Positions 51,591 through 63,710 of a stretch of DNA of 64,000 nt are shown piece by piece (position 1 is the first letter of the stretch; every line of letters starts with the position of its first letter). Under the pieces are notes generated by a model. That model worked only from the letters and a program-made list of their open reading frames with translations, did not search any database and had not been told where the DNA came from. The position numbers and the translations under genes are program-made. The stretch covers positions 110,990,593 through 111,054,592 of the forward strand of contig NC_080171.1 in assembly GCF_950295315.1 (NCBI RefSeq), given 5' to 3'. This DNA comes from Erinaceus europaeus (taxonomy: Eukaryota; Chordata; Mammalia; Eulipotyphla; Erinaceidae).

Positions 51591-53296
51591 TATTTATTTA
51601 TTTATTAATTATTTATAAAAAGGAAACACTAACAAAACCATAGGATGAAAGGGGTACAACTCCACACAATTCCCAATTCCTACCACCAGAACTCCATATC
51701 CCCTCCCCTCCCCTGATAGCTTTTCTATTCTTTAACCCTCTGGGAGTATGGACCCAAAGTCATTGTGGGTTGCAGAAGGTTGAAGGTCTGGCTTCTGTAA
51801 TTGCTTCTCTGCTGAACATGGGCATTGACAGGTTGATCCATACTCCCAGCCTGCCTCTCTCTCTCCCTAGTGGGTTGGGGCTCTGGGGAATCGAAGCTCC
51901 AGGACACATTGGTGTGGGGTTGTTTGTCCAGGCAAGTCTAGTTGGCATCATGCTAGCATCTGGAACCTGGTGGCTAAAAAGCGAGTTAACATATAAAGGC
52001 AAACAAGTTGTTGACTAATCATGAACGTAAAGGCTGGAATAGTGCAGATGAAGAGTGGGGGTGGGGTGGGGTGGTTTCCATTCTGTAGACAGCTAGTAGG
52101 CATATTTTAGTTATATTCCAAAGGGCCTGTGGCTATACTAGTTCCCCCCCCCCCCAGCCTGAAATCTGATATGCAGATGGATCCAAGTTATTGCCTGGGA
52201 AGATGATGTCATGGCTGGAAAAAGGACCAGAAAGCTGGATCAGGGAAGAGAGTAGCTTCCAGATATGGGAAAAGTGTATAAATATTGTTGACTGTAAACC
52301 CCATCGATTTGATGTGATCCGGGGCCCATATTCAGCTCAGGAGCCTGTGTGACCTCTGCATCCCTGTAGATCTGAGCTCACATTCTGTGGTCATGAGTAG
52401 GAACGTTCCAAGCTGCCCCAGTATCAGGACCCATCTTCCTCAGGTGTAGCATAGAGTATGTTGTCCATCCTCCCTTCAGAAGATGGAACATTCTCTACTA
52501 TTGTTGATCCAAGTTGAGGGCAAGGTCCTATGGGGGCCCATAAAGGGATCTATTTTGTTGTTCCTGATAGAGATGATCAGTAACCATGGAGAGAGGGATT
52601 TATTTGAGGTGTAGGCCCATCATGTCTGTTTGGGAATCTCAGGACTCCCCGAATAGGGCCCCAGCTGATGGGGTGGCCTGATAGTGACTAAAGAGTCATC
52701 ATTAAAGTATGCCAGTCTCTCCCTTATTCAGCTTTTGTAGTCCTTGCTTTGATAAGGTTAACTTTGGAGTGAGTGGGGGAAGTGTAATAAAGTAGGTGAG
52801 AAGGGTATCTAAGTCTGAGTATAATGTGATTATAGCAATAATTATCTATTGCCTTTTTAAACCCTAAGACAGCAGGAACCTGCTACTTCCTCTATGGAGC
52901 CTGTATTTCCCCCAGTCCTGGAACCTCTAGGGTGGGTCTCACTTTCCTGCATGCCTCTCTCAATTCATATCAAATGATATTGCATCCTCTGATCCCAACC
53001 TAATCAATGCAATGAGTACCACCTCAGCATGCTTCACTTCAGACTGTGTCCAGAGATGTCAGGCATGGAATGTCAACCCTTCAGCCTCATTACTCAGGTG
53101 AGACCTTTCCTTTCATAGGATTCTCTAATTTCATTCCACGTGGATCACCTCCTAACAAAGTCCCAAAACCTAGATATAGACCAGGTCCCATGAGATAGAG
53201 CATATGTTCACATGTATCCATAAATTAGGGCAAAATAAATACCTGAAAGCAAAAGTGCAAAATAGTCTGCAGTGAGTCAGTACAAAGTTGATAATG
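51591..53296 (-). mobile_element. Family U retroposon, copy 5 (longest), with inverted 5' part
   Basis: The A-tail side is at the left (TTTA-rich, 51591-51620). On the minus strand block Q runs to about 52040, then a long Z segment to about 52860. From 52860 to 53296 the orientation switches: X (ACCCTAAGACAGCAGGAACC onward) and P (CAGACTGTGTCCAGAG onward) read on the plus strand. AAAACTCC at the left and AAATACTCC at the right may be a degraded TSD. The inverted block is again what twin priming produces. No open frame of note survives. Confidence 0.8.
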
Positions 53297-54237
53297 AAAT
53301 ACTCCAGTTTATATCTCTAAGTAAATCTAAAAAGAGTCAAACATGAAAAACACATAAAATTAATCTCATAGTTTCAGAGAGTTTTTGCTTCATTCTCCAG
53401 TATTGTTCTGAGTCCTACTTTCCTAACAGGAGTTCTTTTACACAGCAGTTGTCCAGCTGTGCTTGAGCAAAGTGAAGACATCTCTTCACCACCTCTCAGG
53501 TGGGAGTTCATAGGTGTCACATTCACAAAAGCTGTCCAGTCTTCCTGGGGCTTCAAAGCTCATTTTCCCAGTAACATTTTAGAAATGCACAATGTGGATC
53601 ATGTAGGAACTGAAGGCCATGTGGAGTTTGGTACTATGATGCTTAGAATTAATCTGTTAGCATTCAGAAAACTCACATGAGAATATGGTATTATTGAACT
53701 GAGCCAGCAAATGCCATTACCAAAAATGTTTAGTCAAGGGTACACATAAGTAGCCTCACCTCAGGAAATAGAAGCTAGAGTAATCCTAAACAAAACACTG
53801 AATATGAGATAAGCATGAGTTCTTGTACTTTCTAGGTCTCCTGCACTGTTAGCAGAGGAGGGCAAGTTTGGTCTGTGGCCCTATAGAGAGCCCAGTTTGT
53901 TCTCGCCAAGTGTCAATCTGTGAGTTAGGATCAAATGCAAACCAGAGCTCTGGCTCTGAAAACAACACCACACTATATACAAGAAAACCCATATTTCTCC
54001 TAACATATGAATGTAGAACCTGAGTCAGTATAAGAAAGAAGTCCTAACACAATTGTGAATTTGGTAACTGACATCTTGAAAGCAACTTTTAACCTCTACA
54101 TTTAAGCTGCCTCAAAACTGCAGACACATACATACATACATACATACTTCTGCTCAGGTTTTAGAGATGGAGTAGTTGCACATATATTAACGTTTTGTAC
54201 TTAATACTCAATTTAGTTTTAAGTATTGTTTGGGAAA
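53297..54237. other. Unique sequence
   Basis: No gene or recognised repeat apart from a CATA run. Confidence 0.4.
54127..54148 (+). repeat. (CATA)n microsatellite
   Basis: Five to six ATAC units. Confidence 0.85.
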
Positions 54238-54706
54238 TAAATATTTGGAGCTCCTGTTCCCCACCTGCAGAGGGGAAGCGTCACAAGTGGTAAAGTAGGA
54301 CTTCAGCTCTCTCTCTCGCTGCTACACTCTCCCTCTCTATGTCCATCTCCCCTCTCAGTCTCTCCTATAAATAATAAAAAAATAGGGAGTCAGGCAGTAG
54401 CGCAGTGGGTTAAGTGCACGTAGTACAAAGTGCAAGGACTGGCGTAGGGATCCCAGTTCAAGCCCCCGGCTCCTCAGCTGCAGGGGAGTCCCTTCACAGG
54501 CAGTGAAGCAGGTCTGCAGGTGTCCATCTTTCTCTCCCCCTCTGTCTTCCCCTCCTCTCTCCATTTCTCTCTGTCCTATCCAACAACGATGACATCATTA
54601 ACAACAACAAAGTAACTACAACGATAAAAAACAAGGGCAACAAAAGGGAATAAATAGATATTTAAATAATAATAAATTATATATTTAAAAAGAATTAAAT
54701 ATTTGG
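54238..54706 (+). mobile_element. Tandem SINEs: truncated short form with a second SINE in its tail
   Basis: A 5'-truncated short-form SINE starts at 54249 in the body (CCCCACCTGCAGAGG) and reaches its AATAATAAAAAAATA tail near 54385. A second ERI SINE with AACAACAAAGTAACTAC tail (GGGAGTCAGGCAGTAGCGC head, 54386 to about 54690) is inserted there. TAAATATTTGG flanks the pair at 54238-54248 and 54696-54706. Confidence 0.87.
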
Positions 54707-55638
54707 GGAACAAATACTCAGAAGTCACATTATACTTTTCCTTGCTTTCTTTAGTGACAGCAATTGACCTTCTTACACTGTTTTCAATTATTTCCCGAGA
54801 GAGGCACTAGTCGAACTCCAAACCATCATAGTTTAGGGGGCCATGAGAAACTTAGAGAGGTGACTCATCAGGGAATTCTAAAAGACTGTCTCTAGTCTCT
54901 GCCTAAGTCTCTGTGAAATCTTATCCTGTGAACCCCAAACACAGCAACTACAGAGCAACTTCCAATAATATGGAACAACCAGTGGATAACATAATAGAAC
55001 CAGATAGCAAAACATTTACAAAAATTCCACCGCTCAAAAAAAAAAAAACATACATACATGCAAGTGCCTAGTGATAAGCCGCCAGCAATCAAACATTATA
55101 AATATAAATATAATAGCATTTATATCTTTGAGGGCAGAATAAGGGGTTAAAGAATCTAAGAACACCAGAAAGGGGAGTCCCAATAATCTAATCACTACTT
55201 ACTGGAGAGGGCAGTCAGCCGATTGAGAGCACCAGGTATGATTTTACTGATGACATAGGCCTCACCTGACCAGTACATGGGCCCCAGCTCACATCACCCC
55301 AGGTGAGCTGCATAGGTCCTAATAGCAGAGCACCCAGGTGAAAGTACGGACTTACCTGTTACCACAGGTCAGATCAGATGATTATATGTACCTAATGCAT
55401 AGGGCTCACCTGAGATCACCCCATAGGCATGGACAATCCCTGCTGCCATGTCAGGAAGCAAGGAACAGGAAGCAGGGTACCTACTGCTAACAGGATTTTC
55501 TATTGGGGCTATAAAAATGTTTTGAAACTGGCAGAGATGATTATCCAACTTCTTAAATATACTAATTTAATACACTGGCAGAGTTTAAATGGTAAACTCT
55601 GTGCTCTCTATATTATGCCTCCATTTAAAAGATTAAAG
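54707..55638. other. Unique sequence
   Basis: No gene recognised. Four CACCTG/CAGGTG boxes cluster at 55263-55412. Confidence 0.4.
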
Positions 55639-55861
55639 GTGGGGCTGTGTGGTGATGCACCTGGTTCAGTGCACATTATAATGCGCAAGAACCAGAACCC
55701 GGGTTCAAGCCCCAGTCCCTACCTGCATGAGGAAAGCCTCATGAGTGGTGAAGCATTGCTACAGATGTCTCTCTCTTTCCTCCTCTACCTCCCCCTTTCC
55801 TCTTGGCTTCTGGCTGTCTCTATCCAGTAAATAAATAAAGATAATTTAAGAAAAAAAATAG
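55639..55861 (+). mobile_element. ERI-type SINE, short form
   Basis: GTGGGGCTGTGTGGTGATGC head, GGGTTCAAGCCCC B box, CTGGCTGTCTCTATCCAG and AAATAAATAAAGATAATT tail. Confidence 0.9.
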
Positions 55862-55862
55862 A

Positions 55863-56083
55863 GGAGCTGGGTGGTGGTGCACCTGGTTGAGCGCACATGT
55901 TACAATGTGCAGGGACCCAGGTTCGAGTCCCCAGTCCCCACCTGCAGGGAGAAAGCTTCACAAGTGGTGAAGCAGGGCTGCAGGTGTCTCTCTGTCTCTC
56001 TTTCTATCTCACCCTTTGCTCTCGATTTCTGGCTGTCTCTATGCAATAATTCAATAAAGATAATTTAAAAAATTTTAAAAAAG
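55863..56083 (+). mobile_element. ERI-type SINE, short form, tandem copy
   Basis: GAGCTGGGTGGTGGTGC head, GGTTCGAGTCCCC B box, TTTCTGGCTGTCTCTATG and ATAAAGATAATTTAAAA tail. It sits directly in the tail of the preceding SINE and is closer to consensus, so it is the later arrival. Confidence 0.91.
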
Positions 56084-57985
56084 AGCTGAAGACTAAGCAG
56101 TCTCATACCCTGTGAACTTTCAGACTGAACTTGCAGGAATCCAAATTGATTAGGACACTCTCAAGAGGGGCAGAAAAAGAGTGGGTCCAGCTCCAGGTAG
56201 GAGGAGATAGATCCTCTCCTGCACTGGGAAAAATCTAGCACGTGATCTAGAGATGGAGGGGAATTAGAGGTATCTGCTCTGACTTTTAGCTTTTAAAAGT
56301 TATATTAAATAATACAAATTGATGTGGGTGCATATGCTATACCTCCTGACTTTGCTTCTGATGCAGTAAAGGCCCCCAAACACTCTAATGTTCAATACTT
56401 GTTTGTATTCATTCCTCCATTCATTGACTTATTTATTCATTTTCCCACCTGCTTGCTCCAGTTCAGAATCATGGGAGACTGGAATCTCTCCTGGCAGCTC
56501 AGGTTCAAGAAACTCAGCTCCTACTAACTGCATATCCATACTCCTTCAGATTGAGACATACCAGTGACCTTGCATGCACAATTTTGGGTGATGAGAGTGA
56601 ACCAGAGAAAGCCTGCAAAGACATAAGGAGAACTTGCAAACTCACCACACCAGAAGTACATTAGGTACTTACATTAAGAAACATTAGGTTTCTTACATCA
56701 ACGCTCTAATGAAACGATGCTGTACCAAGTGGCACTTTTTAAAAAAATGACTTTGTCATTATTTACTAGCATCTATGACTAGAAGGGATGGGATGGATTT
56801 GAGTGGGCCAAACTTTGTTTCTAAATTCATCTCAGGAACAAAAGCAGCAAGCTCTGACTGGCAACCAAAGGTTATATGTTCTGGTCTAGATGGGGGGGGG
56901 GGTTTCCAATCACTGTAAATTGTTGTTGGAGGCTGTAGAAAGTTCTAGTATTTAACCCTACTTTCTGAGATCCTGAGGGCCAGATACCCCTGGAGTCCCC
57001 AGGGATGTCCAGTCCACTGCCTGATTCATAAGCATTCTTCCTAGAACAGCTCTGGGGGGTTGCCTGCATGGGCAGCAGGTCACTCACTTAGGTGGAAATC
57101 ACTTGGGTCTCCCCCTTGTTCCTGTGTGCAAGTCACTGTTTCATAGAATTTACAGGAAGTCAGGCTACAATTCAACAGCAGGTTAATCTTTTAAATTAGG
57201 GAAGTTGCTGTATTATAGGAAACAAACAGTGACCTTTAAGTGGATAATTGGCACAATTAAAACAATTCAGTGATTCCCCCAGGGGAGCACTCAGTGAAGC
57301 TACAGGAGAATGCATAACACAGAAACAGGGGATGCATTTATGGTTTCTGGGAGAGATGATGATTTACTAGTGTTTGCTAGCCCTCTGCTCACCCACTCTG
57401 GAAGAATTTCCACTTACTCACTGGTTACTTTTCTGATTTAACGGGCCAATACCAGCTCTCCTGTGTTGTCCAGACTCCAGGGCATTTGGTAGAAGACAGA
57501 ATGTTATCTGCCTGCTAGATTGATCAGCCAGAAAGAGGGAAAGCATCAACTATGGGCAGGCCAGGGTGCTAAGGGGCAGAGCTCATGTGTGGCTCCTACA
57601 AACCTAGCTTTTCCCTGCTAAAGACAGTGCCCAGGTGTGGTGTTTGACAAAAAGGTCCAAATCCAAGCTCTTAGTTCTCTTAGGTCTCTTTATATTTCTA
57701 CAACTAGTCTATTATAAAAGACACTTCAAATAAGGACTAATTTTTTTTTCCCTTTGGTGTCTTGGTGGAAGTAGCTGGTGAAAAAGTACAGGGGAAATAG
57801 CTGGTCAAAAAAAAAAAAAAAGCTGACAAACACACGTATAAAATTGTGCTAAATGCCAAATAAAATGCTAAAAAGATAGATTTCTTCAATGTAATTCAGA
57901 GATAAAAAATAGATGAACATTGCAAAAAAAAACCTTTCAAAGAAAAAGTCAAAGACAATAAACACAGGGTACATACATCTTTGCA
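56084..57985. other. Unique sequence, 1.9 kb
   Basis: No repeat or gene recognised apart from short homopolymers (a G-run at 56892-56902, A-runs near 57808 and 57925). Confidence 0.4.
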
Positions 57986-58451
57986 AATTAATGTTTTCAG
58001 ATCCCTGTGTATAGTGCAGTCATATTCACATTAGTCTAGATGTAGAAGCAACTTCAATGTCCACTCATGGATAAGTGGATAAAGATGTGATATATATTCA
58101 CAGTGGAATACTATTCTGCTGTGCAAAAAAGATGAAATCTCACCATTTTCAACTGCATGGATGGTTCTAGAGGATATTATGCGAAGGGAATTTATTCAGA
58201 TGGAAAAATGTCATATGACTTTATTCATATGCTGAAGTTAAAGCAACAAAGCAGATAAATACAACAAGGAAGAAATGAAATCCTCATATCATACAGCAGA
58301 ATGGTGGTTACCGTAGGGGAAAGGGACAGTACAGGAAGTGAGGGCTGGGAGAAATGGGTATAGAGAAGTCAATTGGATGGTAGTGGTTGGAAATATGGTC
58401 TTTGATGATGGACGTATTATTGTTTAGATAGCTATCAAAGGGTGAATCTAT
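57986..58451 (+). mobile_element. Old L1: ORF2 end and 3' UTR
   Basis: 'GTAGAAGCAACTTCAATGTCC', 'ATAAGTGGATAAAGATGTG', 'GTGGAATACTATTCTGC' and 'GAATGGTGGTTACCGTAGGGG' follow the order of an ancient L1 3' end. It has many substitutions and no open frame. Confidence 0.8.
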
Positions 58452-58750
58452 ACATATAAGAATTTATTTATTTATTTATTCCCTATTGTTGCCCTTGTTT
58501 TTATTGTTGTAGTTATTACTGTTGTTGTTGATAATGTCGTTGTTGGATAGGACAGAGAGAAACGGAGAGAGGAGGGGAAGACAGAGAGGGGGAGAGAAAG
58601 ATAAGACACCTGCAGACTTGCTTCACAGCCTGTGAAGCGACTCCCCTGCAGGTGGGGAGACAGGGGCTTGAACCGGGATCCTTAGGCTGGTCCTTTTGCT
58701 TTGCAAAAACCTGCTGCACTACTGCCCATGACTCCCACATGAGAATTTTT
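58452..58750 (-). mobile_element. ERI-type SINE, long-type body, with TSD
   Basis: Element about 58467-58736: ATTGTTGCCCTTG tail, TTGGATAGGACAGAGAG, CTCCCCTGCAGGTGGGGAG and a head with GCACTACTGCCCATGACTCCC. ACATATAAGAATTT before and ACATGAGAATTT after are the likely TSD. Confidence 0.87.
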
Positions 58751-58903
58751 TTTTTGTCGTCACCTGTGGGGTTTCATAACTCCAGGCCAATGTTTTCCTG
58801 TAGAAAGTGAAAGACAGGCACAGAAATAAAGAGAGAAACTTCTTTCACTGCAGTGAGGGCAAGGCTCAAACCTGGCAAGTACACTATGTGTAACTGAATC
58901 TTG
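58751..58903 (-). mobile_element. Diverged tRNA-SINE fragment
   Basis: A T-run, 'GAAAGTGAAAGACAGGCACAG' and 'AAGGCTCAAACCTGGC' suggest an old antisense tRNA-SINE. Confidence 0.45.
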
Positions 58904-60057
58904 TACAGGGCTGTAAACCAGTATTACCTCAATGAAAAAAAAAAAAAGTAAATGAATGAGCTTCATATAAATACACTCCAAGTAAAGATATCTATTAAAC
59001 TAAAAAAAAAAAAATTAAAGGCACGATTTGATGATACAAAGAGAGTCAACCACTCAGGAGTAAGAATGGGACAAGGAACAAGGACTTATGAATGTTAATG
59101 TCCATCCCAGAGCCCTGTTTACAAATAGTTTGAAGCAGAAACTGAATTAGGAAGCTGGGATCCAAGAACTGGCTGTAAGCAGAGTTCATTTAAATATGGA
59201 ACATGGGCTGTGTTTGTGTGGAAATTACAGTTAGGGACCAGAATGCAAATGCTGTAGCATGACAATTTAGAGATAATTATATAATTAGCAAAAAAAAAAA
59301 AATTGGAGATGAAGAGAAAGAAAAAAAGGAAGTTGATGCAAGGATGCTGTTTTGTCTTTCACAAGATGAAGACAGGAGATCAAGCTTCAAAGTCGTAATT
59401 CACCATCTACTGATTTGGGTAGCCAATTTGGGTTTTAGAGATAATTATACAAGCACTGAAAGCTCTTCCAGTTACCAGGGAGGGAAGATGGAAGACACAC
59501 ACACCACATAATATTGCTAAGACTACTGAAAGAAGAGCCCACAGATGCTGTTAATGGTGTGTCAATACTTGCCATTACTTTAGAGGGAAATGCAGCACGA
59601 GTGAAGTTTGCAATGAATACACTACTTCATGGAATTTATCCCACACATCTACTTAGATGGCTTTCTTTTGTGGAGGTGGGGAGGTGCAAACACTCTTCAT
59701 AAGTGGACACCCTAGTTGCATATGCTAAGGACTTTTCACTGGGCTCTCTGTGTGCCTCCAATGTTTCTTTCCCTATGATATGTTCTAGATAAATATTCAG
59801 TGAAGTGGAATTACTTTTACTGCCCCTCCCAACTTACTTTTGCTGTGCCATTGTAATTATGTGACCCTGAGATTCTCTCCGTCCCTGTTTTGTTATTGGT
59901 AAACTGATCATCACACCATTTTACTTTTAAGTCTTTTACAGTTGCCATACATGCACAAAGTTTCTGAGACTATAGAGCAATTTTTACATTATGCTGATTG
60001 ATTTAGTGAACTGAGAGTTCAGACCAGGCACAAACAGGATTGTTCTTCCTGTTCATC
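58904..60057. other. Mostly unique sequence
   Basis: 'CAGGGCTGTAAACCAGTATT' near 58916 may be an old L1 end. No gene is seen. A-runs occur at 58935-58947, 59001-59014 and 59291-59302. Confidence 0.4.
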
Positions 60058-61908
60058 CATGATTGCCATAGCAATCAGGCAGGAGTAAGGGGTTAAAGGG
60101 ATACAGAAGTAGAAGTCAAACTCTCCCTATTTGCACATGACATGATAGTATACATAGAAAAACCTAAGGAATCCAGCAAGAAGATTTTGGAAATCATCAG
60201 GCAATACAGTAAGGTGTCAGGCTACAAAAGTAACATACAAAAGTCAGTGGCATTCCTCTATGCAAACACTAAGTTAGAAGAAACTGAAATCCAGAAATCA
60301 ATTCCTTTTACTATAGCAACAAAAACAATAAAATATCTAGGAATAAACCTAAGCAAAGAAGTGAATAACTTGTATACTGAAAATTATGAGTCACTAATCA
60401 AGGAAATTGAGAAAGACACAAAGAAGTGGAAAAATATTCTATGTTCATGGGATGCAAGAATTAACATAATTAAAATGAATATACTACTCAGAGCCATATA
60501 CAAATTTAATGCTATCCCCATCAAGATTTCAACCATATTTTTTAGGAGAGTAGAAAAAATGCTACAAATGTTGATCTGGAACCAGAAAAGGCCTACAATT
60601 GCCAAAACAATCTTGAGAAGAAAGAACAGAACTGGAGGCATCACACTCCCAGATCTCAAATTTCTGTCATCAAAACTGCTTGGTACTGGAACATGAATAG
60701 ACATACTGACTAGTGAAATAGAATTGAGAGCCCAGAACTAAGCCCCCACACCTATGGACATCTAGTCTTTAACAAAGGTGCCCAGACTATTAATTGGGGA
60801 AAGCAGAGTCTCTTCAACAAATGGTATTGGAAAAAATGGCTTGAAACATGCAGAAGAATGAAACTGAACCACTTTATTTCACCAAACACAAAAGTAAATT
60901 CCAAGTGGATCAGGGACTTGGATGTTAGACCACAAACTATCAGATACTTAGAGGAAAATATTGGCAGAACTTTTTTCCACATAAATTTTAAAGACATCTT
61001 CAATGAAATGAATCAAATTAAAGAGAAGACTAAGGCAAGTGTAAACCTATGGGACTACATCAAATTAAAAAGCTTCTGCACAGCAAAAGATACCAACCAG
61101 ACAAAGAGACCCCTCACATAATGGGAGAAGATCTTTACATGCCATACATCAGACAAGAGTTTAATAACCAAAATATATAAAGAGCTTGCCAAACTCAACA
61201 ACAAGTAAATAATACCATCCAAAAATGGGGAGAGGATATGGGCAGAATATTCACTACAGAAGACATCCTAAAGGCTGAGAAACACATAAAAAAATGCTCC
61301 AAGTCTCTGACTGTCAGAGAAATGCAAATAAAGACAACAATAGGATATCACTTCACTCCTGTAAGAATGAACTACATCAGAAAAGGTAGCAGCAACAAAT
61401 GCTGGAGAGGTTGTGGGGTCAAAGGAACCCTCCTGTGGAGAGCTGTCTGTGGAGAACTGTCTGGCGAGCTCTCAGAAGGATAGAAATGGACCTACCCTAT
61501 GATCCTGCAATTCCTCTCCTGGGGATATATCCTAAGGAACCCAGTGCACCCATCCAAAAAGATTTTTATATACCTATGTTCATATCAGCACAATTTGTAG
61601 TAGCCAAAACCTGGAAGCAACCCAGGCATCCAACAACAAATTAGTGGCTGAGTAAGTTGTGGTCTATATACAAAATGGAATACTACTCAGCTATTAAAAA
61701 TGGTGACTTCACTGTTTTCAGCCCATCTTGGATGGAGCTTGAAGAAATCATGTTAAGTGAAATAAGTCAGAAACAGAAGGATGAATATGGGATGATCTCA
61801 CTCTCAGGCAGATGTTGGAAAACAAGTTCAGAAGAGAAAACACAAGTGGAACCTGAAGTGGAGATGGTGTATTGCACCAAAGTAAAAGACTCTGGAGTAG
61901 GTGGGTAG
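60058..61908 (+). pseudogene. L1 ORF2 remnant (reverse transcriptase end and C-terminal part)
   Basis: The intact parent protein is an endonuclease and reverse transcriptase that copies RNA at nicked genomic DNA. Here the endonuclease and most of the RT are gone. The RT active-site motif (normally F/YADD) reads F-A-H-D at 60130-60141, the first Asp changed to His. Conserved phrases follow (KVSGYK, FTIATKTIKYLG, GGITLPD, RYLEENIG, LKSFCTAK, REMQIKTT, LPYDPAIPLLGIYPK, MEYYSAIKNG), but they lie in frames 1, 3, 2 and 1 in turn, with shifts near 60105, 60690, 61150-61230 and 61440-61480 and internal stops (for example near 61645). It is dead. Confidence 0.9.
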
Positions 61909-62055
61909 GGGGAGAGTATAGATCCAAAAAGGATGACAGAGGACATAGTGGGGGTTGTGTTGTTATGTGGAAAACTGAGAAATGTTATGCATGTACACAC
62001 TATTGTATTTACTGTCGAATGTGAAACATTAATCCCCCAATAAAGAAATTAAAAA
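60058..62055 (+). mobile_element. 5'-truncated L1, about 2 kb
   Basis: Carries the 3' half of ORF2 and the whole 3' UTR, ending CCCCCAATAAAGAAA plus A-run. The 3' end matches the fragments at 481-623, 22140-22330 and 42047-42565, so this is the recent local L1 subfamily and the plausible source of the enzyme that moved the SINEs and family U. The 5' boundary is approximate and no TSD was found. Confidence 0.9.
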
Positions 62056-62107
62056 AAAATAACAGACACTTATTTCTTGGTCTTTGAGGAAGGAAGTTTA
62101 ACTCGAT
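62056..62107. other. Short unique spacer
   Basis: About 50 bp between the L1 tail and the next retroposon's TSD. Confidence 0.5.
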
Positions 62108-62848
62108 AAGAATAACATGATACTCAACATGCTTCACCTCAGATTGTGTCCAGAGACTTCACGTGTGGAATGACAACCCTTCAGCTTCATTACTTGGGTG
62201 AGACCTTTCCTTTCATAGTATACTCTAATTCCATCTCAGGTGGTTCACTTTCTAACAAAGTCCCATAACCTAGATATACACCAGTTTCTGTGAGAGAGAG
62301 CTTATATTCACATGTATCCATAAACTATTGCAAAATATATACCTGAAAGCAGAAGTACACTAGAGTTTGCAGTGAGTACCTCCCTAACACTTCCTCTCCA
62401 CTATTCCAAGCTTGGGATCCATGATTGCTCAACAAATTGTTTGGCTTCGTATGTTAACTCTCTTTTCAATCACCAGGTTCCAGATGCCACCAGGATGCTG
62501 GCCAGGCTTCCCTGGATTGAAGACCCCACCAATGTGCCCTGGAGCTCAGCTTCCCCAGAGACCCACCCTACTAGGGAAAGAGAGAGGCAGACTGGGAGTA
62601 TGGACCGACCAGTCAACGCCCATGTTCAGCGGGGAAGCAATTACAGAAGCCAGACCTTCTACATTCTGCAACCCTCAATGATCCTGGGTCCATGCTCCCA
62701 GAGGGCTAGAGAATGGGAAAGCTATCATGGGAGGGGGTGGGTTATGGAGATTGGGTGGTGGGAATTGTGTGGAGTTGTACCCCTCCTGCCTTATGTTTTT
62801 GTTCATTAATCCTTTCTTAAATAATAAAAAAAAAAGAATAACATGATA
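62108..62848 (+). mobile_element. Family U retroposon, copy 6, 15-bp TSD
   Basis: The element is 62123-62833 (711 bp), starting CTCAACATGCTTCACC (block P) and ending in an A-tail after block Q. AAGAATAACATGATA is exact at 62108-62122 and 62834-62848. Like copy 4 it joins P directly to Q without Z. An open stretch of 145 codons in P-Q is shared with copy 4 but begins at GTG. The exact TSD and A-tail identify L1-type integration and make this the reference for the family's 3' end. Confidence 0.9.
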
Positions 62849-63710
62849 GATTTAGTGGGGCAAGCTTCTTCAGAGGCCTCTCCCATTGGCATGTAGATGC
62901 TCATCTTTCCCTTGGGTTGTCCCCTGGTCTTCTCTCTGTGTGTATCTGTATCCTAATCTCTTATTATGGTGGGTCAGGGTCCACACTAAAGAACTCATTA
63001 TACACCTCTTTTAAAGGTCCTGTGTCCAAATACAGGCACATTCTGAGTGATTAGGGATAGAATGCATAGATTTTTTTTTGGGGATACCACTAAGTCTTTA
63101 ATAAGAGGAGAAAATGGGCAATACCTCTTGAGAGAAGGTTCGATTTAGCATCGTACTGTAAGAGCTGGTGGAATGTTTATAACAAGAGGTGTGGTCATCT
63201 TTGGGGAGAAAAAAAAGACAATCAACTAGTCAACATGACTTACAGAGTCATCTTAATACCATCTAAAAACTGTAGATGAAGCCGATTAATAATGACGCCT
63301 GGTATAATTTATAGGGCGGTAACTTACTGGCATCAGAGAATAAGACTGGTATTATTACTCACACCTTACGGGGATGATTGTAGCACATACTTTATGTGAA
63401 GAAAAACAGTTGGGATTGTGAAAATGAACTAATTGTCCCTTTAAACTGAACACTGAAGATAACTCCTTAGTCCAATGGAGTTTCTTATTCACATCTTCAA
63501 ACAAAACAAAAATGAAGTCCTGGATGCTGTTGTTAGCGCAGTCAGTGTGTCCCCCACTTATAACCCAGTTTGCACCAAGATGTGCAGGCCTGTCAGTCCT
63601 CAACTCTAGCATCTGGGCTCTATCTCCTATATATTCCCAGGGCTCGCAGCAGCTGCCAGAGCACAGCCTGGCCTGGCTTTAACCTATCCCCTGGGCATGT
63701 TGTCCTTTGA
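62849..63710. other. Unique sequence
   Basis: No gene or recognised repeat. Confidence 0.4.
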
